NCBI GenBank assembly: GCA_015956445.1 | Contig: WIUZ02000010.1 | Coordinates: 434,001-498,000 of the forward strand | Source: Thelephora terrestris | Lineage: Eukaryota > Basidiomycota > Agaricomycetes > Thelephorales > Thelephoraceae | Direction: 5' to 3' | DNA: 64,000 nt | In this document: positions 1 to 11,374 of the stretch, in pieces | How the letters are laid out: each line of letters begins with the position of its first letter | How positions within the stretch are numbered: the first letter of the stretch is position 1 | Translations under genes and position numbers: made by a program | The notes under the pieces: model-generated | What the model was told of the DNA's origin: nothing | Seen by the model: the letters and a program-made list of their open reading frames with translations, nothing else | The model's database searches: none

Positions 1-1882
1 CAGACCTCACAAAACCCGTCAGGGTCACCTTCATTGATGCTGCTCAACGACAGAACCTGCAAAACCTTCGTCCCAGACCAAGAAGAATCCGTGATTTGAT
101 CGATGACCTTCTGATGTGCAGCAGACACTTTTAAACCTGTTGCAATGCGTGAGGGACAATTCGGTGAGGAACACGTTTGGGAGATCTTTGGCCCCAGGAC
201 CAGACGGTATGTCTCGTTGAGCTCCAATTTTTGAAGCGCCACGAGGCCTTTGATCGCAGACTCGAGGACCTCGGGAGAGAGAGTGGCCCTCTGAGATAGG
301 CTTCTGTCCATCAGCGAACTGATACCCCTTCTGGCCGCCATGTAGTACGCCACCGGTAGCGCGGATGTGAGCCCCTGCTGGACGAATAGGTTGAGGACCT
401 CGTTCGGATGCGGGGTCGGTCCGCTGAAAACCCTTTCCCCAATTGACTTGGTGGGCGTGACTCCCTCAAATGTCTCCGGGTACGCGTCACGAACAACCTC
501 GATCAGCTGGGTTCGCACGGCCGGCATCTCATAATTTGCCGTGATCCGGAGGAGGGATGAGAACGTGTTAAAATCCGAGACTTTGTTCCGCTCAGGGTAC
601 CTGCAGACTTGTGATCAACGGAGGAATGATAGGTGTAGAGATCAGTTAACATACCCAGGAAGATATATTACCTTGAGAAGTGTGGCGAAATCTGTTGCCG
701 TGTCGGAGGACAGGATACGAGGGCAACCGTTGGGCGATTCGGCAGCTGCGAGGTTGGCCGGAATGAACATCTGACGGAGGGCAGCGGAATGGAGCGAAAG
801 GATGCTTGTGTGGACACGGAAGAGGGTGTTCCCACATAAAACTTCCACGTTTCCATCCTCGAAGTTGAACAGTGTGCTGTGGGGGGTAACGGTTGTGAGG
901 TCGAGGGGAGACTCATCGTCGGAAACATCTGCAACGGTGAAGTCGGACAGAGTGGCAATGCTAGTGGACGGAGACAGGGTTACGGGAAATCTGGAGATCA
1001 TCTCTGTCTCTGGAGTGGTTAGTGATTCGAGCGGAAGAGATTGAGGGATCTGAGGTTCGTGGTCTGCATTCGGTAGTCCCAGGGACGTGGCGACGGGAGT
1101 TACGATGGGATCTTCCTGGCCCGTGTTGGTTTGCTCTGCTCTGCTGGTTGCGAATACCGGCGGAGAAGACAGTCCCTCCCAACCACTGTTCCGTAGTTGA
1201 AGTAACCTCTGCAACTCATCTTAGCTCCAATCAAGCTCCCGTCGTGGAGTTCGCCCACCTTTATCTGCTTCCGTCGCGAGGCGAAGATATAGCTGTGATC
1301 ACTGAGAAGCTCAAAGCAGTGGTCAACCGCCGAAGGGTCAGCGTATGCGTCAAATGTGGCCCCTGCTATTTCGAAAAGCACACAGAGCACGTCGACCTGG
1401 TGATCGTATAGCGTCGGAAGGAACATTGCGGTGAGGAGCTGAAGGATGTGCGGGCGGATCGCAGTTTCCTCTATAAATCCAAGATTGGCACCATGTGCAA
1501 CGAGGTTAGCGAGGAGATTATTCCCCCCTGATCCGGACAGGAGACCCAACCCAACATTGAGGAATTCTCTGAGAATAGTTGTGCAGAGGCGGCTTCGGAG
1601 TCCAGCGCTGTGCGGAGCAAGGATGCTGTCTGACTCTGCGTCGCTGGCGAAACGAAGAATTAACTGGGAGGTCGGGTAGAAGAGGTTATCGGGCGTAGGG
1701 AGCCTCCATGCGTGCTTCCAGATCGAATCGAAGACCAGATCGGTGGGAACTTGGGAGTAGGTCTGCGCGAGCTCGAACAGAAAACGATAGTTGGCGAGCG
1801 ATTGTTCGTAGTTCTCTTCAGTCAAGGCACCGACTACTCTACCCAATGCCTCTTCGATGTTGGACATCGTTGTTGTCGCCAT
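1..1882 (-). CDS. MIF4G-like/BTB-POZ fusion protein, copy A (3' end beyond window)
   Basis: Minus-strand gene starting at the ATG at 1882 (MATTTMSNIEEALGRVVG) and running off the left edge. Residues about 1-210 form an all-helical region whose pattern (LTEENYEQSL at the start, then LVAHGANLGFIEE, then VDVLCVLFEIAG and a closing AVDHCFELL) matches the layout of MIF4G domains of eIF4G/CNOT1 type. A Pro/Ser/Thr-rich linker (GWEGLSSPPVFAT) follows, then a BTB/POZ domain (FEDGNVEVLCGNTLFRVHTS to FATLLKVIYLPG). After a second intron comes the conserved tail that starts YPERNKVSDF and includes EMPAVR and DAYPETFEG. Introns are inferred near 1268-1212 (GTGGGC...TTGCAG) and 655-605 (GTATGT...CTGCAG). 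BTB proteins usually dimerise and often recruit CUL3; the role of the MIF4G-like part is unknown. About 92-95% alike by eye to the copy at 62584-64000. Confidence 0.8.
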
Positions 1883-2643
1883 GATGAGTGGGAGGTGGGT
1901 GGTTACGTAAACCAGCCACAGGGTTTGGGCGTTTTAGACTGACCGCCATATCACAGCACGTCAGTGCGTTCCTCAGCCGCTACTTGATTTCTACTCCGCG
2001 CTGTGGTTTTCCGCCGAGAGCACGAATGCTCTGACAAGAACACACCACAAAATATCGGAAAGCGTGGTTACAGATGACATTGTCGTAGCTCTGGCGCCTT
2101 TCTCGACTCCGGCTGTTCCTGAACACCCGAAAGCCATTCGGAAGAGCTTATTGCTTCCCCTCGGTTTCATCCTTCCGATGTTATTTCTGAATGTATATCC
2201 TACAATGAAGATGAGAGTGAAAGTTTTTCGCACATTGACGAAACAGCGCAGATCCGCAAGTCGCTTTTGCGCAGTCCTCACGGCTGCATCTGCAAGGTTA
2301 TGAACATGCAGATCGCGCTTACAGCCAGTGATAAAAACGTTAACGGTGCTAGAACACGCTTGAAAAAACCTGATTGCCCTATGGCCTTTGCATCCTGTTC
2401 GGGACATTCCCCCGCCCGGCCCCCATCGCCACCACGGGAATCACCAGGTCCACAATTTGGTATGCAAAAAACCGACGAGCTGATTGATAAGAACCTTTCA
2501 TTCGCACGTGTCGGGATAACGGTTTGTTCTTGGGCCGGAACCAGAGAGGTACAGTACAGGAAAAGAGGTCGTACTAAATACAAGTCAGCCAAACCAGGTG
2601 CTGGTAACTGGAACGCGCCAGTCGACACCAAATTTTTGGAAAC
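1883..2643. other. intergenic, no gene seen
   Basis: Open frames here are short, overlap on both strands and show no recognisable motif. This is the upstream side of copy A and the downstream side of copy B. Confidence 0.5.
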
Positions 2644-4618
2644 CTATTTCATCAAGCCGAAGGCACTAGGCAACATCACCCAAACCTTCTTTCTCAAGTC
2701 CGCATGCCCAGACTCCCATCTTCTCAAACAATTGACGCAGAAATCAGAAAAAACCCGTACATCGCCACCTTCTAGATTCGCATGGAATTGTGGGACCTGC
2801 AGCACTTTCGTCCCCCGCTGAGAGGGACCAACGATGTGATCAAACACCTTTTGGTAGACCGTCGCCGCTGCCGATCCATTTTGGTCGCGTGAAGGGCATT
2901 TCAGTTCGGAACATTTTTGAGAGTTTTTTGGACCAAATACCAAACGGTGGGTCTCATTGAGCTCTACCTCTCGAAGTGCCATGAGTCCTCCAATCGCGGA
3001 CTGGAGGACCTCGGGAGACAGCGTGGCGCCCCGTGGTAGGTGTTTGTCCATTAACGAACTTAGCCCCCTCCGAGCAGCCATGTAGTATGCCATCGGTAGC
3101 GCAGACGTGAGCTTCTGCTGGATGAAGAGGTTGAGGACTTCGTTCGGGTGAGGGGTCGGCCCACTGAAGACTTTCTCCCCGAGCGCCTTAGTTGGTGTGA
3201 TTCCTTCGAAAGTCTCCGGGTACGCATCACGGACGACGCCAAGCAACCGGGATCGGACAGCCGGCATCTCGTACTTCTCCGTGATTCGAAGGAGGGACGA
3301 AAAAGTACTGAAATCCGGTACTTTGTTCCATTCAGGGAACCTGCGTAGAGACTGTAAGCAGAAAGATTTGGCGGCGGAGGCGCGATGGGACGTACTCTGG
3401 AAGATATATCATCTTGAGAAGTGTGGTAAAATCTGTGGCCTTGTCATGGGACAGGATACGCGGGCAACCATTGGGCGATTCCGCCGTTGCTAGGCTGGCC
3501 TGAGCGAACATCTGACGGAGGGCAGGGGAATGGAGCGAGAGGATGCTAGTGTGGACACGGAAGAGGGTGTTCCCACACAACACTTCCACGTTCCCATCCT
3601 CGAAGTTGAAGGTGTCATGAGGGGTCATGGTCGTGGGGTCGACAGGAGACTCGTCCTCGAATATATCTGCAACCTCGAAGTCGGACAGAGTCGCAATGCT
3701 GATCGACGGAGACTGAGTGGCAGGAGGTGAGGGGGTCGTTTCGGTCTCTGGGACGGTGACTGTTTCGGGTGGAGGAGAATGAGGGACCTGGGGTTCGGGA
3801 TCACTGTCGGGAAGTCCCAGGGAAGTTGCGAGAGGAGTCGCGCCAGGATCTTCCTGACCTATGACGGTTGCGAATACGGGTGGGGGAGGGAGACCCTCCC
3901 AGCCACGCTTCCGTAAATCAAACAACTCCTTGAAATTCACGTCAATTTGATGACCGACTTCCTCCGTGTGGGTTACGCGCACCTGTACCAGTCTACATTT
4001 CACAGTATTGGAACCATAGTGGTCCTTGAGAAGCTCAAAGCAGCGATCGACCACAGAGGGATCAGCGTATGCCTCAAATGTCGCTCCTGCTATTTTGAAT
4101 AAGATGATGAGCGCATCTGCCTGAGCGTCGTGCAGCTTGGGCAGGGGCTCAAAGGTGAATGTCTGGAGGATATGGTTGCGAATCGCCGATTCCTCCACGT
4201 ATCCGATGTTAGCCCATCTGGCAACGAGGTTTGCAATGCTAACAAAGCGATTTTGGGTGTCAGGATGCTGCCAATGGCGCACGCACTCCACATTGGTCTC
4301 GAAGAAGCTCCCCAGGATCTTTTTGCAAATGCGGCTCTGAAGTTGAGCGGTGTATGGGGCAAGGGTAGGATCGGACTCTGCATCGCTCGCGAAACGGATG
4401 ACCAAGTGGGCGGTCGGATGGAAGAGGTTACTGTTCCCGGAAGACACCTTCCCAGAGCCTCTGGCATTCCAGAGATCATCAAGAATCTGGTCGGGGGCAA
4501 TTTTGGAATGGGTGAGTCCGATCTGTAACAAAAGACGATAGAAGGCGAGAGATTGTTCATAGTTTTGGTCAGACAAATTCCTGACCACTGAACTCAGGCG
4601 TTGCTGGATCTCACCCAT
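2644..4618 (-). CDS. MIF4G-like/BTB-POZ fusion protein, copy B
   Basis: Complete-looking gene from the ATG at 4618 (MGEIQQRLSSVVRNLSDQNY) to a stop at 2644. N-terminal helical MIF4G-like region about residues 1-215 (blocks NLVARWANIGYVEESAIR and ADALIILFKIAGATFEAY). Then a linker with GWEGLPPPPVFAT, a BTB domain (DGNVEVLCGNTLFRVHTS, LLKMIYLPE), one inferred intron (GTACGTCC...CTACGCAG, about 3395-3340) and the tail (FPEWNKVPDF, EMPAVRSRLL, DAYPETFEGI). The tail ends with a Cys pair CSELKC and a second pair CVNC, spaced as a possible zinc site, and finishes FGLMK. The segment corresponding to copy A's first intron is open here, so that intron may or may not be used. Same strand and order as A and C: a tandem family. 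Function unknown beyond the domains. Confidence 0.85.
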
Positions 4619-5124
4619 CGAGACTGTGGCGGAGAAGGTGGGGGTCGGAGCTCGTCTGTTGGTACGTAACGTGACAATCTCGAAAACAGTTGGCTCGTCA
4701 CGTGTACGAACAATCTACATCTGACAGCGACACAGTGAGTTTCTCCCTGCGTGCGCGATTGTTGAAATAAAATGATGCCAGGGCATACGTGTAAGCCGCT
4801 GGACAGATTGGTTCGTTTTTTCAGGGTGATGCGTGGACAAGAGACACCAGCGACTGAGAAAGGCTTACTTGTACCTAGCTTGGAGCCTCCCGATGGTGGT
4901 TTTTTGCGGGCTCAATAGATTCGGGGAGGTCACAAGAATGGGTATCGACAGCTAACATAATTTTACTGGCCTTGTTGTGGGTTCGGTTCCAGGGGGCCTT
5001 TCAAAACTGTGAGCAAGCTTAATGGCCCGAGATCAGAAACCCCAACCATGCGTATGGTAAACCAGCTAAATGATACATTTGAAAAACATTCAAGGCTGCC
5101 CGTCCAGAACCTCTCAACACGAAT
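4619..5124. other. intergenic, no gene seen
   Basis: Spacer between copies B and C. No open frame with recognisable content. It must hold the upstream region of B and the 3' side of C. Confidence 0.5.
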
Positions 5125-7144
5125 TCAACCCTTCAAACCAAAAACTTCCGGCAATCTCGCCCAGGCCCTCCTCCTCAAATTTGCATGCCCAGACTCCCAA
5201 TCCTCTACGCAGTTGCTACAAATAACAGGAAAAATGCGCGCAGCCCTGCCTCCCGCGTTTCGAGGGAATTTGGGAACCTGTAGCACTTTCGTTCCCAACT
5301 GAGAGGGGCCCACGATATCGTCAAAGACCTTCTTGTAGATCCCAAGCGCGGCTGGGTCCGGGGGACCACGTGAAGGGCATTTCAACTCGGAACAGGGCTG
5401 GGGGCCTTTGGGTCCGAAGATCAATTTGTGGGTCTCGTCTCGTTCCATCTCGCGCAGTTCTATCAGTCCTTTGATCGCGGTTTGAAGAACATCGGGGGAG
5501 AGTGTCGCACTCTGCGGTAGACGTCTGTCCATCAACGAATCGACACCTCTTCGAACTGCCATGTAGTAAGCCATCGGTAGCGCAGACGTAAGATCCTGCT
5601 GAACAAATAGGTTGAGGACCTCATTCGGGTGAGGGGTCGGTCCACTGAAAACACTTTCCCCAAGCGGCCTGGTAGGCGTGACTCCCTCGAAAGTCTCCGG
5701 GTACGCATCGTGGACAACCTTGAGCAGCTGAGGTCTAACGGCTGGCATCTCGTACTTCGCTGTGATTCGGAGGAGGGACGAGAATGTGTCGAAGTCTGGG
5801 ACTTTTTCCCGCTCAGGGAATCTGTAGCCATATGGTAAAGGGGACGATGCGTCGATGTAGAAATTTCCAAGCATACCCTGGAAGATACACTGTCTTGAGA
5901 AGTGCGGCAAAGTCCGTGGCTTTGTCGGGAGAGAGAATACGGGGGCAACCGTTGGGGGATTCTACTGTTGCCAAATTTTCCTGCGGGAACATCTGGCGGA
6001 GGGCAGGGGAATGGAGAGACAGGATGCTTGTGTGGACACGGAAGAGGGTATTCCCGCACAATACTTCCACGTTCCCGTCCTCGAAATTCAAGGTACCGTG
6101 CGGGGATATGCCCGTCGAATCAATGAGAGACTCGTCATCGGAAGGATCTGGGATTGTGAAGTCGGACAGAGTGGAGATACTTGTAGGTGGGGATTGGATA
6201 ACGGGGGATGAAGGAGTGATTTCGCTCTCCGGGGAGGTGACCTGTTTGAGTGGAGGGGCATACGTTATTTGGGGTTCGAAATCCGTGTTGGATAGCCCCA
6301 GGGAAGTGACGACGGGGGTTGCGCTGGGATCTTCGTTGCTTGTGCCATGTGGCTCTGGCTTATCGATCGCGAGTACGGGTGGGGGAGGGAGACCCTCCCA
6401 GCCACGCTCCCGTAATTTAAGTACCTCCTGGGCATTCTCGTCAGCTTTACGATGCATTCCGCTGTATGAGTGTACACATGCCTGTACGAGATTGTACCCT
6501 ATCGTATTCTTACCGTAGTGGTTCTTTAGGAGTTCGATGCATCGGTCGACCACTGAAGGGTCAGCATATGCTTCGAACGTCGCTCCTGCTGTTTTGAACA
6601 GGATAATAAGCGCGCTCGCCTGGTGTTCGTATAGCTTAGGGTGGGAGGTGAGTGATTGGAGGATATGGTTGCGAATGGTGGCTTCCTCCACGTATCCGGA
6701 ATTGGCCCACCATGCAAGGAGATTCGAGTCCACAGCAAATCGGTCTTCAATGCTTTGCAACTCCTGCAACCTCGAGGAACTCCTCCAGTTCTGATCCCTT
6801 CCCCATCTGCCCAAAACATTGTTCTCAAAAAACACTTGTACAGTCCTTGCGCTAAATCGCCTTTGGAGCCCGGCGCTGTGTGGACCAAGGATACAATCTA
6901 ACTCGGTGTCCTTCACAAAACGAAGGATTAAGTGAGCTGTCGGGTGGAAGAGTTTACCGTCCTTGGGTGACACTTCACTCGAGAACCTGTTGCCCCAGAT
7001 ATCATCGAATAACCGGTCGGAGGGGATTTGGAAGTAAGTGCGGCGAATGTCAAACCAAAGACGGTACAAGGCGAACGATTCCTCGTAGTTCTGGTCGGAA
7101 AGTTTTCCAACGGGTGAAATAAGCCATTTATCGATGTCGCTCAT
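5125..7144 (-). CDS. MIF4G-like/BTB-POZ fusion protein, copy C
   Basis: Complete-looking gene from the ATG at 7144 (MSDIDKWLISPVGKLSDQNY) to a stop at 5125. Same order as its neighbours: MIF4G-like helical region (NLLAWWANSGYVEEATIR, ASALIILFKTAGATFEAY, VVDRCIELL), linker with ERGWEGLPPPPV, BTB domain (DGNVEVLCGNTLFRVHTS, ATDFAALLKTVYLPG), intron near 5894-5824 (GTATGC...CTACAG), then FPEREKVPDF, EMPAVRPQLL and DAYPETFEGV. The C-terminal Cys pairs are CSELKC and CSNC, ending FGLKG. It differs from B throughout, mostly in the linker, so this is an older duplicate than the A/D pair. No localisation signal seen. Confidence 0.85.
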
Positions 7145-8125
7145 CGCGATCGTGGCGGCGGAGAGGGACAGGGATCGAGGGTCTCGTTTAATGGTTACGT
7201 AAACAGTCTCCGCGAGGCCTCTAGTGAGGTATACATATCTGGCGGGAAGGGTGTATCAAGACTGTGATCAGCACGGCGAGCAGTTCTGTGGCCCCGACGT
7301 TGTGTGCGAAGGGAAATCGATAAGGTTGTAATATCATGAAAAAAGGTGGTTGGTTGGTATATACTGGACGCGATCTCCCTGGAATAAGTAACCTGAAATT
7401 CACCCTCAAGTTAGAAAGGGGCTCACCTAACTGATCTATCCACAGCGAGCAACTTGTAAAATATCGTGGTCTCTATGAAAATTTCACTCCAGACTGCTCT
7501 CTTTGTTTCGTGGAATGTGGGACTCGTTGGGGCAAAAACGGAAACTTGCACGGATCACAAATGACCTGGGCTCATTTCCCACGTCAATAAACGCTCCCTG
7601 TCGCCTTCATTGGAATAGCCACCCTCAAAATTTACTTCCGTGCGGAGGAGACTGAAACTGGGCGAACTCCTGAGTGGCTAGTCTTGTTCCTGGAATGGTT
7701 GTATCTCGCATTTTATTTTTCAATTTCCAAATCGCGCGAGAACGCCTTTGTGAAAGACGCCGACCTGTGTTCGATCATCGGTCTCGACTTTTCGCGCGAG
7801 AGCTTTTCCCATTGTACGGACTTAGCGGTGTGCGGCAACGTCAATCCCGCGTGTCGGACGTTCGATTCTTTTCACTTCCCTTTCCTCCCCCCCAGCGGTT
7901 GGAACCGCACCCTTTGAATGCTACCTCCACCTTCCCATTCATTGTCGATAGTTCCTACTCCCCCCTCCCCTTCCCATTCCCCCCCTTCCTTTTATTTTAT
8001 TAGCATTCTCGGACTTCAGCCTAAAACAGAAATCAGGGTGTAGCGTCGTCTCCACTCTCCCCAATCCGCAATATTCTTAATTGGTAGAATACGCGATGTA
8101 CGCAGGTCACTCTTAGAAACTTATG

Positions 8126-8164
<39 letters not shown>

Positions 8165-8954
8165 GCTCGGGGCTACCACATACCATCTCCCACGCCTTAC
8201 AAAGGCGTGATCCATGGCCTTTCGTATCGCGACGGCTTCCATCGAAACACGACGCATTATTCCTAAACAAAACAAAGTAAGGTGCGTTGATCCTACTTGC
8301 CTCTGCGACGACGAATGCGAAGTCGCTGACCACGATACAGCGTAGGACATTTTTTGGGGAATGAAAGGGGGTTCTTTCGGGCCGTCAAGGGGGTGGGTGT
8401 ATCGCTCTATTGGTGGGGCGTTGTCTAGGATGCAGGTGCTGCAACGGTACACTATTCGCGTGTTGGAGGTGCGTGTTTGTGGGCGCACATTCAGTTCGGA
8501 ATGATATAAAAGGTCTAGGCGATCTTCTACACTGTCACTGACACTCACCCTCCTTCATTTTCTTCCGACGCTTTGTTCCTCAAGATCTCCCGCTTGGTCT
8601 CGAACTCCTGTTTATGCAGTCCTTGTGTTTGCGGCCCTTCTCCCTTGGAATTTTAACGCGGCGACTTTTCCCAATGGGGTCAACAGTTCACGACCTCACA
8701 TCCTCCGCCCCAGTGCTCACGGGATCGGCAGATTCAACTCTGCAATTCGTTTCACAAAACGTTTGCGATTTCCCTTCGATGGAGACCTTTGAATCCAGGA
8801 AGCGAGCTTGGTTCATTCTACAGATGCGATCCCAGAACGAAAACGGAACGGAATTCGAAAGTGCCCCGATGGTCGAATGAATAATAGAAAATCAATTCCG
8901 TTCTGATTCAAAACATCACCCTGAGAAAACCGGGCGGGAATGGTGTGGGACCGT
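7145..8954. other. long intergenic stretch, no convincing gene
   Basis: Pyrimidine-rich tracts lie near 7860-8000. A TATA-like word (gatataaaag) lies near 8504, followed by a short plus-strand open frame at about 8614-8880 with no recognisable motif. I do not call that frame a gene; it could be the start of something cut off by the LTR at 8955. Confidence 0.4.
8131..8163. repeat. uninterrupted A33 tract
   Basis: Thirty-three A in a row on the plus strand, following TTATGGTTTT. It could be the tail of a retroposed transcript or simple slippage. No LINE, SINE or processed gene is recognisable upstream, and no flanking direct repeat was found by eye. Confidence 0.7.
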
Positions 8955-10208
8955 TGTCGGACATGAGAACAACCATGTCATTATTTATGATAATTCACCA
9001 CAACAGGATTAGATTAGATAAGATAAGGACAAGAAACTCATGGAATGTTACAGAATGTTTAGGAACACCCTGGAATGTGCCGGAACATCCTGGAACTTGC
9101 CGGAATGTTCTAGAAGGTGACAGAACGTCACACCTTTTGTGACAGTTAGTCACACTTGTGACATGAGTCACACGTAGAAATAGTTTAGTTTACCATAGAA
9201 CAAGATGGAAGCAGACGGAATGTTCTAGAATAATCTTAGTTGTAAAAGTATATAAGAAGCTCAACCACAGTTCTAAGCAAAAAGGATCCTCCCCCCTCCC
9301 TTTCACCCCCCCAACCTTTTACCTCAGGAATTCCCCCTAAAGGAATTTCACCCTACCCTTTTACCCCTATCCTTTCACCTTATCCCTTTCACCTCTACCC
9401 CTTTACACCCCTTATCCTTAGAACTGATTGGAAGAGTGATTTTCAGTAATCATATTCCAGTTCAGCCCATACCTTTGTGAGAAGTATATCTAAGTTTGAT
9501 TGACCTTAGTACGCTTGACTCTGAGACGTTTGAGAGTATCCTGATCTCTGTAATTGCTGAAGGCAGTGCCCTTCAGGCAGAGAGTACTCCAACTCAGACT
9601 AGTGTTTGACTAAGCTTCACCCAAATTAGTGAAGTACCACATAGGCCCCAACATACCACATTTTCAGAAGTTCCCAGAAGTTTAACCCGTTTCAGATTAG
9701 CATTACGTTGCTCACCTCACGTTTCATTTACCCGACAGATATCAGCAGTTATAGGACATTCCCTAGGAGTTACTGAACATATCAGCACAGCCATCCACTG
9801 AACATATCAGCATAGCCACAGGCGTAATTGCACAGCCGCAGCACAGCCTCCTTACACAGCCCGTTACATAGCCCGTTTACATAGCCTGTTACACAGCCCA
9901 TTGCACAGCCTTTTGCACAGCCCATTACACAGCCTTCTTCACAGCCCCAGAACACAGCCCAAAGACACAGTTACAGTACACAGCCTCAAGAACACAGCCT
10001 CGATCACGCAAATCCTTGAGGATCCATCACCACATTCTCGATCATCAGTAAAGATCAGGCACCCACACTTATAAAGATCAGCAACCCCCTTTTTCATTCC
10101 AAAACAGGTGTTTGACCAGTAGGAACGATAGTACAACAAGGTTAAGGACAGTTGAACCCCTCTGAACAATACTGAAGGACAAAAGACAATCCTTCAGCGA
10201 ACTCATCA
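8955..10208 (+). repeat. 5' LTR of the Ty3/gypsy element (1254 bp), copy 1
   Basis: Begins TGTCGGACAT and ends ACTCATCA, so it has TG...CA ends. A TATA-like word (tatataag) lies near 9249 and a run of short cacagcc repeats at about 9830-9975. A copy of exactly the same length (1254 bp), with no difference seen by eye, lies at 44081-45334. Both are followed by the same 14 bases (GGTCTCGGAGCCGG), a likely primer-binding site, after which they diverge. It stands upstream of gag in the same orientation, fitting a 5' LTR. Confidence 0.65.
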
Positions 10209-11374
10209 GGTCTCGGAGCCGGTGACCCGCTGTCTATTCGCGCGACCTTCGAGTCTAGTGCTAGTCCCCAGTCCCTACCTCCCTACCCCGCTAGCTACTG
10301 ACTACGCGAGCCGACGACCCCTCGATCGGTCACAGGAGGGTCACGCCCACTTGACGTCCCGATCATCGAACCGTCCCCGCGATCCCTTCGACGCGCGTCA
10401 TCGCACGCTGTTTCTGCCTCCGTGGCCGTCCTCCCCGAACGGCATGTGATGTTGCAATCGGCCGATGTCTCCCGATCCCTTATCTTGTCGAGATGACGTG
10501 TCCCCTCCCTCGGTCCGGTTCCCTTCAGTCTAGACACGTGTCGACTCGTTCCCTCTCGCTCGCCAATCATCTTCGACTGCTCCCGCTCTCCCGCCCGGTT
10601 ACGATCTTTTGATCTCGAACCCGTAGACTTCCCCTTTCGGTCCTGTTTCTCACGATCGCTCCATCCTCTCGGTAAGACCTGTCCCAGCCTCGTTCCGGCC
10701 TCCCGATGAACCGTTTGTCTCCCTACCCTGCATCGGACTCTCGTTTATCCCCTTCTATCTACCTGTTCTTATTCTCCCACCGTTTCTCCATTTGTTCGCT
10801 ACTTTTCCCATCTCTTTCGCGTAGATCGCACTGTCTTTACCTATAAATACCCTGTACTAGCTAGTTGAACACCAAGAAACCCCTGGGCCTCTTCACACCT
10901 CTTCTCCCTTCTGCCTGAACGACCTGATCATCGAAAACCTCCAGCTCCTCGCTCTGACATCGATTCCACTAGCCCCATAGTTCCAATAGCCCCCTAGCCT
11001 ACTAGCCCATCGCCCACTAGCCCCCTAGCCCATCGTCATCGTCTAGCAGGAGTTTGCTAGTACGGAGTTCTCCCTTCTCGTCCCGACAACGTCGCGACCT
11101 ACCGTGGTTCCCTCTCCTCTGTCTAGCTTCTCTCCCCTTCCCGACCTCTGCACAACCGGTGACCCCTCACCCCCCACTTCTGCTATTCTGGTCGTGTCCC
11201 GACTCCACCCGGATAGTAGCAGTTCATTTTGGAACCCACGCCGAGACCGGTTCAGAGGTCACTTCTGGCTAGAAGCTATCAGCCATTCCACCCCGCGGAC
11301 AAGGTCGTGCGCAGAAGGTTATCCCGCTAGATTTCTCCCCCCCTCAGACGCGATCTCGCGCTTGGCTCCTGGAT

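Noticed and set aside
8129-8548. Minus-strand frame of 139 codons ending in poly-Phe
   Set aside because: The end is the A33 tract read backwards and the rest shows no protein-like pattern.
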